Origin: Terebella lapidaria
Lineage: Eukaryota > Annelida > Polychaeta > Terebellida > Terebellidae
Direction of reading: 5' to 3'
Assembly (NCBI GenBank): GCA_949152475.1
Contig: OX424566.1
Location: 16,887,177 to 16,951,176, forward strand
DNA length: 64,000 nucleotides
The first letter of the stretch is position 1. Each line of letters opens with the position of its first letter. A model generated the notes under the pieces. It saw only the letters and a program-made list of their open reading frames with translations. It ran no database searches and was not told the origin of the DNA. A program made the position numbers and the translations under genes. Of the stretch, positions 23,701 to 33,566 are shown piece after piece.

Positions 23701-24575
23701 ACCACTACAAACGGAAAGTATTGGTAACTGCAGCTGATATCACCACCACAAATGATTTCTCCATGCAAACATCCCATTCTCGTTTCCGACAGTGCAATAA
23801 ATCGGCAATTATGCTTCCATGTTCTGAAGAACAAAATCCTTCACTAATGGAATCTTTTTGTTTGATATGGTGATGAATTTCCATGATATTTGCTCGGGTA
23901 TTACCATAGGACAATATGCAAAAAGCCACAAGCCAACAAACATGCTAAAATATGTTCTCTTTGAAACAACGTGTACAACTATATCTTCAGTCATTTGTCA
24001 GAATCCGGTCTGTATTCTCCAATAATCATTGAAAACAATGAACTTCATATCAAATACAAACATGAGTGCTTAGAGATTTAATGGCACTGCACCTCCGTAG
24101 TTATCATCATTCGTCAGCGCACCATGGCGAATGATCATTGAAAGCTATCGATATTTGCATCATTAATTTGAGCACGCTTGCTTGCATGCACTCCATTGAG
24201 CATCAAGTGTATGCTAACAGCAATGTGTACATTAGCGCACTCAACGTATTCCGTTACTCGTAAAAAGCTCAATGGACTGGAGCATCAACATACTCTGACA
24301 CAAGTATACATTGTAAACACATCTCTGAATGGATACTTGAGAACAACAGTAGTGCTTTCTGTCCAGTTATGCCGATACAACCATTGAAAAACGTTTCTTT
24401 ACTCAACAGCTTTTTTTTTTTACTGGTGATTGAATACATGAAGACCTATTTTAGGGTATTTTGGGTTCAAGATATGAGTTGTTCGAAGGACAGCTGATGA
24501 TCATTCTAAGAGTGTACATAGGAGTGTTGCCGATCTAAGAGTATTGGTTTCGTCATGATGTAAGTATCAATCTCT
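20795..24575. other. Non-coding flank inside the left arm
   Basis: AT-rich sequence with no supported gene, mirrored at 26400-30180. It holds a two-copy tandem duplication (22505-22839), a 44-base direct repeat pair (23311-23354 and 23586-23629), a 22-base tandem pair, and near 24.13-24.40 kb a minus-strand copy of a dispersed repeat also present at 57720-57970. Confidence 0.7.
22505..22839. repeat. ~167 bp tandem duplication (left arm)
   Basis: Two diverged head-to-tail copies, period about 167 bases, mirrored at 28136-28470. They share GTCACTAAAAT, CTACAGGTCATTAGAG and ATTCAAAGTC. Confidence 0.75.
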
Positions 24576-24639
24576 CTTTTATTATTATTATTATGATTAC
24601 ATAGCAATTTTAGGTCGAGCGGCCCGTTCTCAGTATACC

Positions 24640-25160
24640 TCATACTTTGTTTAGGACTGTCACTGATTTAGGATCAGAGATACTTGTCACTTGAACCAAG
24701 TATCTACAACAGGTGCTGAACCATGAGGTGTTTTCTTTGATAATAAATTACTTAGGTATTTAAAATTGTTTATCTCTGACATACAAATGTTTATGTGTAG
24801 AATGTACAGAATACATTGATAATGCCGATAATGTGTTCACTTTGAATTGTTAGCCCTTAGTGCCTGTACAGCCGGAATGGTCAATAAGACTTCCATCTGT
24901 GAGATGCAATAAGCACAACTAATGGAATATTTATGTTTGATGACTCTCCACATTGCGTAGATGGTTATTGTCAGTGCAGGTGTAGACAGGAGACTCCGCT
25001 CTGTTGATGATGCAACATTTTCAAGTTATATTTATGATTATACCTGCTTTGAAAAATCGGTCTGCAGTGACCAGGTGACAGATGGGAAGCAGTGGAGCTT
25101 GAGCAATCAGCTTACCTATTTTTCACCGCTGTGTAAGATTATGACGGAACCAACATCAAA
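24640..25160 (+). repeat. Dispersed repeat family B, copy 1
   Basis: Shares GTACAGCCGGAATGG, AGCACAACTAATGGAATAT and a GGTGTAGACAGGAGACTCC-like block with copies at 25850, 43150 and 46480. The copies are diverged and without open frames. The family was not recognised. Confidence 0.7.
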
Positions 25161-25189
25161 CATGTATATTTTAAAATAGACCTGAGCAA

Positions 25190-25600
25190 AACTTTGCTCC
25201 TACAGATTTGCTCCTCAAAATATTCGCGACATTTGCTCTTCGCCTCTCACAGCCTTTAGCATGGATGCACAAAACCCATTACACGATGCCTTTGTATGCA
25301 TGTGTTCATTGCCAAAAGGACACTAGACCGAGGGTAGAAGGAAGAATTATTAACACCAGAGGGGAAAAACTTGTGACTGTCTGCCTCGGTGACAGACAGT
25401 TATTTTCTTGATCCTTCATTGGGTTACAAAACTGGCGAAGAACTCGATTCCCTGATGGGGCACGATTTTTGCCGGAATACAACTCAAACAAAGATTTCCA
25501 GAGACACTGTTCATCCCACCCCTAAAGCAAACATGACACTAGGTGAATTCACTTTCACAGTTTCTGATAATATCATGTAATTATTCCACTGATTTAGAAG
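25190..25600 (+). repeat. Dispersed repeat family A, copy 1
   Basis: Contains CGACATTTGCTC, CTCTCACAGCCTTTAGCATG, ATGCACAAAACCCATTAC, TGTTCATTGCCAAAAGGA and GACAGACAGTTATTTTCTTG in order. The same order is found at 48335, 49975 and 52245. It is non-coding and of unknown family. Confidence 0.8.
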
Positions 25601-25849
25601 GGAAAGGACCAAGATATTGCGGGATTGGTATATGACGTAAATGATGTAATATCAGATCGAATACAGTTATTACTCAAACTACTAGTACGTGTCTGTAATA
25701 AGTGCTCGTATTACATTTGGTTAGGATAAACGCCTTGTTGGCCCAAGTACCATACACTGCTCCTTAATACTACTCGTCCACTGAAAGCATACCATTTAAT
25801 CCGTCTCGCACCTTTTTAATCATTGTTGAATATAGAGGAAGGCGCAGGA

Positions 25850-26240
25850 TATGATACTTGGGCCGAATTGTTTATAATTCAGTTGAATATCATATGAGGT
25901 ATTTTCATAATAAATTAGTCGGGTATGCAAAATAGAATGGAGAATGGACATAGTACATTGAGAATGCTGCAAGAAGTTTTCACTTTAAATGTCACGTCAT
26001 TACTTCCTGTACAGTCAGAATGAACACAAAAAAGTCCAGCTGTGAGAAGCAATACACAACCAATGGAACATTGCATACATGGTTATCCTCAATGCAGATG
26101 TAGACAGGAGCCTGCTCGGTTGGTTCAAGGTATATTTATGAATAATCTTCTTTTGAAAACGTGGTCGCTAATGGGAGGCATTGGTGCATGAGACTCCACT
26201 CACCTATTTTGCACCATAGGTCAAGATTAATGTACACCTA
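25850..26240 (+). repeat. Dispersed repeat family B, copy 2
   Basis: Collinear with 43150-43580 over its whole length, through GAATATCATATG, TTTTCACTTTAAAT and CATTACTTCCTG. Only its 3' half matches 24640-25160 well. Confidence 0.75.
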
Positions 26241-26399
26241 ACTCCATCATGTGTAAAGTAGAAACAACTACATCTAACACACAGTCTGCCCCTGATGACA
26301 ACAGTGTGTCGTTTGATAAACTATTTGGTCGCTCTTTGTTTCTATTGCAAAATTTTGTATTTTATGTATGTTATTGGAATTTTGGTTGTATTGGTGGTA

Positions 26400-29300
26400 A
26401 GAGATTGATACTTACATCATGACGAAACCAATACTCTTAGATCGGCAACACTCCTATGTACACTCTTAGAATGATCATCAGCTGTCCTTCGAACAACTCA
26501 TATCTTGAACCCAAAATACCCTAAAATAGGTCTTCATGTATTCAATCACCAGTAAAAAAAAAAAGCTGTTGAGTAAAGAAACGTTTTTCAATGGTTGTAT
26601 CGGCATAACTGGACAGAAAGCACTACTGTTGTTCTCAAGTATCCATTCAGAGATGTGTTTACAATGTATACTTGTGTCAGAGTATGTTGATGCTCCAGTC
26701 CATTGAGCTTTTTACGAGTAACGGAATACGTTGAGTGCGCTAATGTACACATTGCTGTTAGCATACACTTGATGCTCAATGGAGTGCATGCAAGCAAGCG
26801 TGCTCAAATTAATGATGCAAATATCGATAGCTTTCAATGATCATTCGCCATGGTGCGCTGACGAATGATGATAACTACGGAGGTGCAGTGCCATTAAATC
26901 TCTAAGCACTCATGTTTGTATTTGATATGAAGTTCATTGTTTTCAATGATTATTGGAGAATACAGACCGGATTCTGACAAATGACTGAAGATATAGTTGT
27001 ACACGTTGTTTCAAAGAGAACATATTTTAGCATGTTTGTTGGCTTGTGGCTTTTTGCATATTGTCCTATGGTAATACCCGAGCAAATATCATGGAAATTC
27101 ATCACCATATCAAACAAAAAGATTCCATTAGTGAAGGATTTTGTTCTTCAGAACATGGAAGCATAATTGCCGATTTATTGCACTGTCGGAAACGAGAATG
27201 GGATGTTTGCATGGAGAAATCATTTGTGGTGGTGATATCAGCTGCAGTTACCAATACTTTCCGTTTGTAGTGGTCTTGATTTAAACTACAAAATATATAA
27301 AATTGGCAAACCATGTTTGGGATCTTTGTGATGATGGTCGCTAAAACTTCGCCGTTTTGATTGGCTCTGCAACATAGAGAAGCTTCTCAGGTGAGATTGA
27401 CAAATGGCTTCAGACACCATGATCTGAATACATTATCTGAACATTTCAGCTACATTATCTGAACATTTCAGCTTTTGTAGTGATGTGCTGGCGTGCAAAG
27501 TAAAACCTATTGACCTCTAAAAACAAATGTATCATTCCCCAGCTGGTGTAAACGACGATTATGATGGCAACATATTTTTTCCTCTTTTGAATCCTGACCA
27601 TGTTGATGATGGTCCGTATAACTTCGCCGTTTTGATTAGCTCTGCAACATAGAGAAGCTTCTCACAAAACTGACATTCAGACTGTCACGATTTCATATGA
27701 TGAGTGGGTCCACTGCAAAACTATCACATTATAACGCATTCAGTGCTATAGAACTCCGTTTTGTGTGTGGAATGTAAGGAAAAGACGAAACTTATTGGTG
27801 GGATGACTAAGTGAGCTATTGTGGTGTATGTTCTAGGAATTACTTGCATTGCTGAATAGCCATACATTACACTCATACCTAATATGCTAGTTTGACATTA
27901 TGAAGGAAAACTTACATGAAATTCTGAATAAAAGTTCAAGTATAATTTTTGAAAACAAACTAAATATCAATGTTTATCACATACCTTATCCTACCTAAGG
28001 ATATTGATGTAAGCATACAGAAAATCCTTTGTTGAAATGAAGGAGGCACAAGCCGGAATCTGTACACGTTCGCCATGCCTAAATGTGTCTTGTGCCATGG
28101 GAATAACCAGGTCATGTCAAATCAAAGCATAAAATGTCACTAAAATCCACAAGATGGATGTTTGAATTCAGTGTGTCACAGCTACAGGTCATTAGAGTTA
28201 AAATTCAAAGTCAGTAATATATCTAACATACCCTTTTTGCTTAGTCTGATCCACTTCTGTCACTATAACGCAGCTGACCACCCTTTTCTTCAAGAAATGT
28301 CAGTCACTAAAATATACATGACGAATGTTCAAATTCAGTGCGTCGAAGCACTACAGGTCATTAGAGGTTAAATTCAAAGTCCGCAAGATATGTACCATAT
28401 CCTTTTTATTAACTAAAAGTCTGGTCTAACTTTAGCTACTATAACTCTGATCACCACTTTTTCTTTGTATTATATATTTGCATATCACCTGAAATTACGT
28501 ACCTCACGAGACTTTCCTATATCCTCTGTTGTTAACCAAATTCAGTGAGGATAGCTATTGGATGATTGTCTGCAACGAAAAGATTCAAATAATGGGTCTT
28601 CCGTCACCATATATAATTATTGTGCATGTGACGGGTTTAGTGTCCCTCTGGGTAATGTCATAGCACATGTTCAAAATAGTATCATATAATCGAGCTTCCG
28701 GCATTCAAACTGAAGACTGGAAGGACGCAAGGGAAGAATGACGCAAACAGTGCTGGGATGACATCAATTGCACCTGGCGCAAAGGAGTAAGTAATCAGTA
28801 TTCGGATTTCTACTCAAATTCGACAGACGTGTGGGTGGATGGTCATAGCTATGAATGAAGTCTAATATGCGAGCCAGTGGTGGGCCTAACATAGTTAAAT
28901 TGGCTGGCATCTATTATTCATAGCATTGTGGCAATGTGGATCTATTGTGAGGAACATCTCTTATAGTGTCTCTTGTGAGTTGTACCCATGTGTCCATACA
29001 AGCACATTTAACCTACTCGAATATATTCATCAGACCTATTCATGTAGTCATTCGTACAATCTGAGAGAAAAATGCAGATGATGGCTCAAATTTACCGCAT
29101 TTTAATCTAATTTTTTCTCTGTGCGCCATAATTGTTGATACATACACGTGAAACACTGTCCTAACTGTCTCAAAAATGCACTAATTTGATTCGGAAAAGA
29201 ATGCACTTACTACAATAAAACGATCGATATGGTGAGAGGGAGTAAGATACGGTGCATATGTTTCATTTGTTAGTATCGTCCGAGGATTTCAGTTTTCAGA

Positions 29301-30180
29301 TCATCTTGTTCTTGAAATTATCATATTCCCATTGTTCTAGTACCTGTTCCTGTACCTGTAGATTCTGGCATGCCAAGGGAAAGATGCATGTGGGAAATGC
29401 CTCATAACTCTCCAGTATTGATACCCAAATCCTATTAAATGGTGTTTGCGGGTGTAAAAAAGGATTTTTCGCTCTAAAGCTGCTTGAGAAATAGCTTAAA
29501 AGACACAGGACACATATATTATAGCACATCTTACTTTCACTTGTAATAGTTTCCGAGGAATATCACGCCATTATTGCACGTTTCTGTCGAAAGAATCCTT
29601 GTCTTCCTTGAAAATTTCTACCCTCTGGAAAAAGGCTGAAAGTCATACACATTGAATAACACTCATCGTTCTCGTTTAGTAATAACAATGAATATACATA
29701 CTTTTATAAGCTTATTTCCGTAGTTCGAATTCTAAGATTCTTGGGTTCTAAAAAGGCGCATGGTAATTATCCGAGAACAAGTTGGAAAAATAGGGACAAC
29801 TAATGTGGAGCAGGAGATCTTTCAGATTTTTCAGGTCGATCTTTCTGAGAACTCATCAGTCTGTGATCGCATGGTTTCACTACAGACTGTCAAATCAGTT
29901 TCAACCAATGACTCTGAGTTTAGTCAGCCTTTTCCAGTTGGTCTTGGATAGTTTGTTGGTATTCATTTGTGTCCGATGTCATCCAGGAACCATTTTACGC
30001 TTGAGATTCAATTATATTTCCATCACCAGAAAAACTCCATTTTCAACAATACAGCACATTGCTAGTGTAACTGTATGACAGAACACTGGGTTCGAATGAT
30101 TGTGTGCACAGTGGAACCTCACAGAAATTGTTACGAAGGCGATCATGGAAAGTTGGAGACTCATTTGTGCTTATTAATTA
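26400..30180. other. Non-coding flank inside the right arm
   Basis: Mirror of 20795-24575; no supported gene. It contains a 167-base tandem duplication at 28136-28470 and a 44-base near-exact direct repeat (27346-27389 and 27621-27664, containing CTCTGCAACATAGAGAAGCT). A dispersed repeat at 26580-26850 resembles 57720-57970. Confidence 0.7.
28136..28470. repeat. ~167 bp tandem duplication (right arm)
   Basis: Two head-to-tail diverged copies starting at 28136 and 28303, both beginning GTCACTAAAAT and including CTACAGGTCATTAGAG. Confidence 0.75.
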
Positions 30181-30956
30181 TGTAGCATTTTTAGTGACAG
30201 TAAACGCCCGTTCCCTCCCGCACACATCTCCATGACAACTCGCCCACGCATATTCTACACACCACGCTAAATATAACCACTACACGATCACTGCCTGGAC
30301 AAAACATACAAAACCACGAATAACCACGCGACCCCCAAACAAGGCAAACACAGGTCAAACAGCTCACACCTTCGGCCCCGTCCAATCAAATAATTCGACC
30401 CCAGTACACCGGCCTTGACCTTCATACACCTGCACTCATACACATGGAAATAACATGCACCGCACGAGACCAAACATGCCAGAACATACACCGGGAAATT
30501 CCACTTTCCCGGTGAGATCAGCACACATCAGCACATACATGACCAATCACATCACCGTATACTTGAGGCGGGAAAACTTGCAGACACATAGACAAAAGCC
30601 CGCGAAGTTGTGTAGAAGCGGCCACAGAGAATAGACGTGTTGTGACATGGCTAAGAAAATGGCTGCAATCGTATAAAGTGGATATCGAAGCTACATAACG
30701 TGGACATTTAAGCTGAATATATAAACTGTGATATCGATATATTGATATACAAGGGACTATAAATCTAGGATATATTTACGACCGGGAAACATCATCAGAC
30801 ACATAGGTGAGATTGTCGGCCCAATTGTAGTGTGTTTGCGGCATTGAACAGTTCCATTGAATAAACTATTTAATTGAAACTGCCGGCCTTGTGATTAACT
30901 CAACGTATTAAAGTGAAGTCGGCCTGATACTGGCCTGAAGAACGGTATTCTTCACA
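30181..30956 (+). repeat. 5' LTR
   Basis: 776 bases, TGTAGC to CTTCACA, matching 39789-40564. It contains TATA-like sequences near 30671, 30717 and 30768, a possible AATAAA signal at 30860-30865, and a 10 bp-stem hairpin at 30489-30514. Which TATA and start site are used cannot be read from sequence alone. Confidence 0.95.
30489..30514 (+). promoter_or_regulatory. Hairpin in the LTR
   Basis: CACCGGGAAA (30489-30498) pairs perfectly with TTTCCCGGTG (30505-30514) around a 6-base loop. The same hairpin is in the 3' LTR at 40097-40122 and mirrored at 20461-20486. Its role is unknown; it could act in DNA as an operator-like palindrome or in RNA. Confidence 0.6.
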
Positions 30957-30957
30957 T

Positions 30958-30975
30958 TGGCGCCGTTCGACCAGG
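30958..30975 (+). promoter_or_regulatory. Primer binding site
   Basis: One base after the LTR end the sequence reads TGGCGCCGTTCGACCAGG. The leading TGG complements a tRNA 3' CCA, and the first seven bases match those of Lys-type primer sites. The remainder does not let me assign the tRNA with confidence. Confidence 0.75.
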
Positions 30976-31019
30976 ATCTGAGCTAGTCTCGGATTACTAA
31001 CCCAGAATTACCGGCAGTG

Positions 31020-33563
31020 ATGGCATCGGCTCGAGGTAAGCCGCCCGACCAGACAGATGAAGAGGTCACGTTCAACCCGAACCCGACCTTCCGACCTTCC
31101 GGCCCTCGCTCAGTTGCCATGAGCGACACAGTACTGTTGTCACAGGAGCAACAACCGACCGGCCTTTTCGACTCCCTTGGCGACCATTCGACCCTGAGAT
31201 CGGCTTCGCCGCCTGTCGACCTGATTGAGGAGTACCTCGGCGAAGACCCGCTAGCGCCCTTGCATACAGTAAGTGACATTATAAGTGCACACGCAAGGGC
31301 GTACTCGGCCACGCCGGCCAGAACGACCCAGAAATTTCGAAGTAACTTTACCGGCAGAGACTATACACGCTCACGTCAAAGAGCGAGTGTATGTGATCGT
31401 ATCAAACATTCTACGATGAACATTCGGCCTGTAACCATGGATACGTCAATGGTTACACACCCGCCAAGCGACCCTCGGATACGGCAGTGGGTCTGTGACA
31501 ATGGCAATGTGACAGAACTGGTACCGCCGAGCGCTTATTCGGCAACACGACCCTTGGCGCCGTCAATGACGCCAGTACAATACGGCCCAGTACCAATGGT
31601 GTACTCTCATCTACCGACCGAGCCAACCGTGGTAGAGTACATTCGACCCAGCCAGGCAAGATCGACAACGGGGAACATCCCGGTGACGACCGCTGTCCAG
31701 ACCGCGACAACTCCACGACCGCAGCGACCCAGCGACGTGACGGCAGAATCTCGCGCCTTCATACGACAAGCACGACCTCGGCAACCACCGTCTACGTCAA
31801 GTCGCCGACCCTGCGACCCCGACACGCCTACTTCCGACATACACGCTCCCGCGCCGACCGCGCGCGCGCCGTCGCCGACTACCGGAGAACAGCCGCGCTT
31901 CGTTCCGCCGCAAGACCACGTTGTGTCTGCTCCGGCAGAAAGTGTTGTGCCAATGATCGGACAGCCGATCTCACAATCAGTCGGATACACCACTGGATAC
32001 GGTGTACCACCAGTCGGATACCCTGGTGGAGTAAGCGGTGTTCAAAATGGAGTACCAGTTGTCGGATACCAGCAATCTCATGTCGGCTGTGTGAACCCAC
32101 CGATCGGATACGGTGGCGCTCCAAACAGAGTAATTGATACCGGCTATCATGGTACACAGAATGGAGTAGTGTACCAAAGTGTGGGCCCAGACGGATCGGT
32201 ATACCGATATCAACCACCGGCTATAATCCCACCCTCAGTCGGGATACCATGGGTGTCGCCACAATACAGCCAATCGGCCCCTGTCGCTCAAGCACCACAC
32301 GACCCCAACTACGCTCCGGCACCACCCGCTGCATCGCTCGCCGTTCCCGCGATGACAGCACCAACCGCTCCGATCGCTACGACCCCAGATGCTCCGGCCG
32401 CCACGACACCGACGGCTCCCGTCACGACAGCGCCGACTGTGGTGAGTGTTGACACGCCTGCGCCTCAGAGACTCGCGTCTGAGTCCCAAACGTTAGCAAT
32501 GGCTAAACCGGCTCAATGGCGTGCGACCTTCAAGGAGGGCAATCTCACCCAATATATTCGGAGCTTCGAACAATTTACAGCGGCCTTCACATATTCCGAC
32601 CTCAACAAAACCACGACTTTTCGGAGCACGCTGCGCGGCCGCGCCGAAGCGTTAGCTCTGAATATCCCAGTCGAGACTCCCTGGGAGGAGTTTCGTCGCC
32701 AACTTCTGGAGGGCTGGGAGCCCGCGCCACGCCGGCAATCCAAGCGGGATGACTTCCCGTTCCTCCATCGAGAACGGAAGGAGGACGCGGAGCATTATCT
32801 GGAACGGCTTCAGGCTCTGGCTGAGCAAGTCTTCGACGACGTCACGCCAGAATCTCGACAACGAACGGTGATATCACAGTTCATAAACGGCCAACCCGAC
32901 CCAATTGCCGACAAACTGTGTGTGCTCACTTTCAATAGCTACAGTGAAGCACTAACGGCCGTCCTCAAGGCTGAGAGTCGCCAACAACGGAAAAATAGAG
33001 ACCGTTACCAGGGCACACGCCGTGCCGACATCTCAGCGACCGGACATGCTGACGATGAATATGTTGGTGGTGAACTATCTTGTGCCATGGGACAATTCAG
33101 TCAATATGAGACACCGACTCCGGAACAAATAGCGGCCTACTATGACCCTGCCGACAGTGACACAACCGGCCTTCAAGGATGTGAAGAACATTCTGTGCCA
33201 GCCTGCTCACGCGAGTGGGTGGCGGAAGCTTTTCAGTGCGTCCTCAGCGACGAGAATGGACTATGTGAAGAGTCAGCCATCTATTCCGTCCTGCGAACTA
33301 CGGCCCCGATTAAAGGTGATCGACCCCCACAGCCCGGACGACCAGCCGTGTGCTTTTTCTGTAAGAAGCCCGGCCATCGTTGGATGCGGTGTTTCCGGCT
33401 TAAAGACGTGTTAGTGCGCAATGGCATGAAGCCACTAACTTTTCGACCTAAAGGCGCTGGTACTGACCGAAGGACAGATCAAGTATTGTCAGTACCTAAC
33501 CAATTTGGCAACCAAACTAAGTCGGCCTCGACGGTGCCAACGGCCCAGTCGTTAAACCAGTAG
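31020..33563 (+). CDS. gag: Gag polyprotein
   Basis: Structural polyprotein of the retrotransposon, 847 residues from the first ATG 64 bases after the LTR. The N-terminal half (about residues 1-490) is disordered and rich in Pro, Thr and Ala. It includes a Gly/Tyr-rich stretch with repeated VGY motifs (for example VGYTTGYGVPPVGYPGG). Residues about 494-660 look like a Ty3/gypsy capsid-type Gag domain (WRATFKEG..., then a helical region with HYLERL). A single CCHC zinc knuckle, C778-x2-C781-x4-H786-x4-C791, marks the nucleocapsid part that binds element RNA. The reading frame looks whole. Gag is longer than is usual for Ty3/gypsy elements because of the N-terminal extension. The stop codon abuts pol, which is in another frame. 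Confidence 0.93.
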   Translation: MASARGKPPDQTDEEVTFNPNPTFRPSGPRSVAMSDTVLLSQEQQPTGLFDSLGDHSTLRSASPPVDLIEEYLGEDPLAPLHTVSDIISAHARAYSATPARTTQKFRSNFTGRDYTRSRQRASVCDRIKHSTMNIRPVTMDTSMVTHPPSDPRIRQWVCDNGNVTELVPPSAYSATRPLAPSMTPVQYGPVPMVYSHLPTEPTVVEYIRPSQARSTTGNIPVTTAVQTATTPRPQRPSDVTAESRAFIRQARPRQPPSTSSRRPCDPDTPTSDIHAPAPTARAPSPTTGEQPRFVPPQDHVVSAPAESVVPMIGQPISQSVGYTTGYGVPPVGYPGGVSGVQNGVPVVGYQQSHVGCVNPPIGYGGAPNRVIDTGYHGTQNGVVYQSVGPDGSVYRYQPPAIIPPSVGIPWVSPQYSQSAPVAQAPHDPNYAPAPPAASLAVPAMTAPTAPIATTPDAPAATTPTAPVTTAPTVVSVDTPAPQRLASESQTLAMAKPAQWRATFKEGNLTQYIRSFEQFTAAFTYSDLNKTTTFRSTLRGRAEALALNIPVETPWEEFRRQLLEGWEPAPRRQSKRDDFPFLHRERKEDAEHYLERLQALAEQVFDDVTPESRQRTVISQFINGQPDPIADKLCVLTFNSYSEALTAVLKAESRQQRKNRDRYQGTRRADISATGHADDEYVGGELSCAMGQFSQYETPTPEQIAAYYDPADSDTTGLQGCEEHSVPACSREWVAEAFQCVLSDENGLCEESAIYSVLRTTAPIKGDRPPQPGRPAVCFFCKKPGHRWMRCFRLKDVLVRNGMKPLTFRPKGAGTDRRTDQVLSVPNQFGNQTKSASTVPTAQSLNQ

Positions 33564-33566
33564 TGG
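33546..33566 (+). promoter_or_regulatory. Gag-Pol frame junction with GTTAAAC heptamer
   Basis: gag and pol are in different frames, pol being -1 relative to gag, and the frames overlap by about 40 bases. GTTAAAC (33550-33556) sits just before the gag stop with G-TTA-AAC phasing. GUUAAAC is a known -1 slippery heptamer in other RNA systems, and -1 frameshifting between gag and pol is common in this family. Its use here is inference. Confidence 0.5.

Larger units (their letters stand above)
11794..24575. repeat. Giant inverted repeat, left arm
   Basis: This 12,782-base arm is the reverse complement of 26400-39181; paired positions sum to 50975. All corresponding long open frames have the same lengths and translations in both arms, and no mismatch was found where I compared bases. 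The inner end is sharp: pairing stops at 24575/26400. The outer end coincides with the first base after the N gap. The arm contains most of an LTR retrotransposon on the minus strand and about 3.8 kb of its flank. Confidence 0.97.
24576..26399. other. Unique loop between the palindrome arms
   Basis: 1,824 bases not mirrored in the arms. It has a short ATT simple repeat next to the left arm, then two direct diverged copies of one dispersed repeat (24640-25160 and 25850-26240) with a copy of a second family between them (25190-25600). No coding sequence is supported. Confidence 0.8.
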
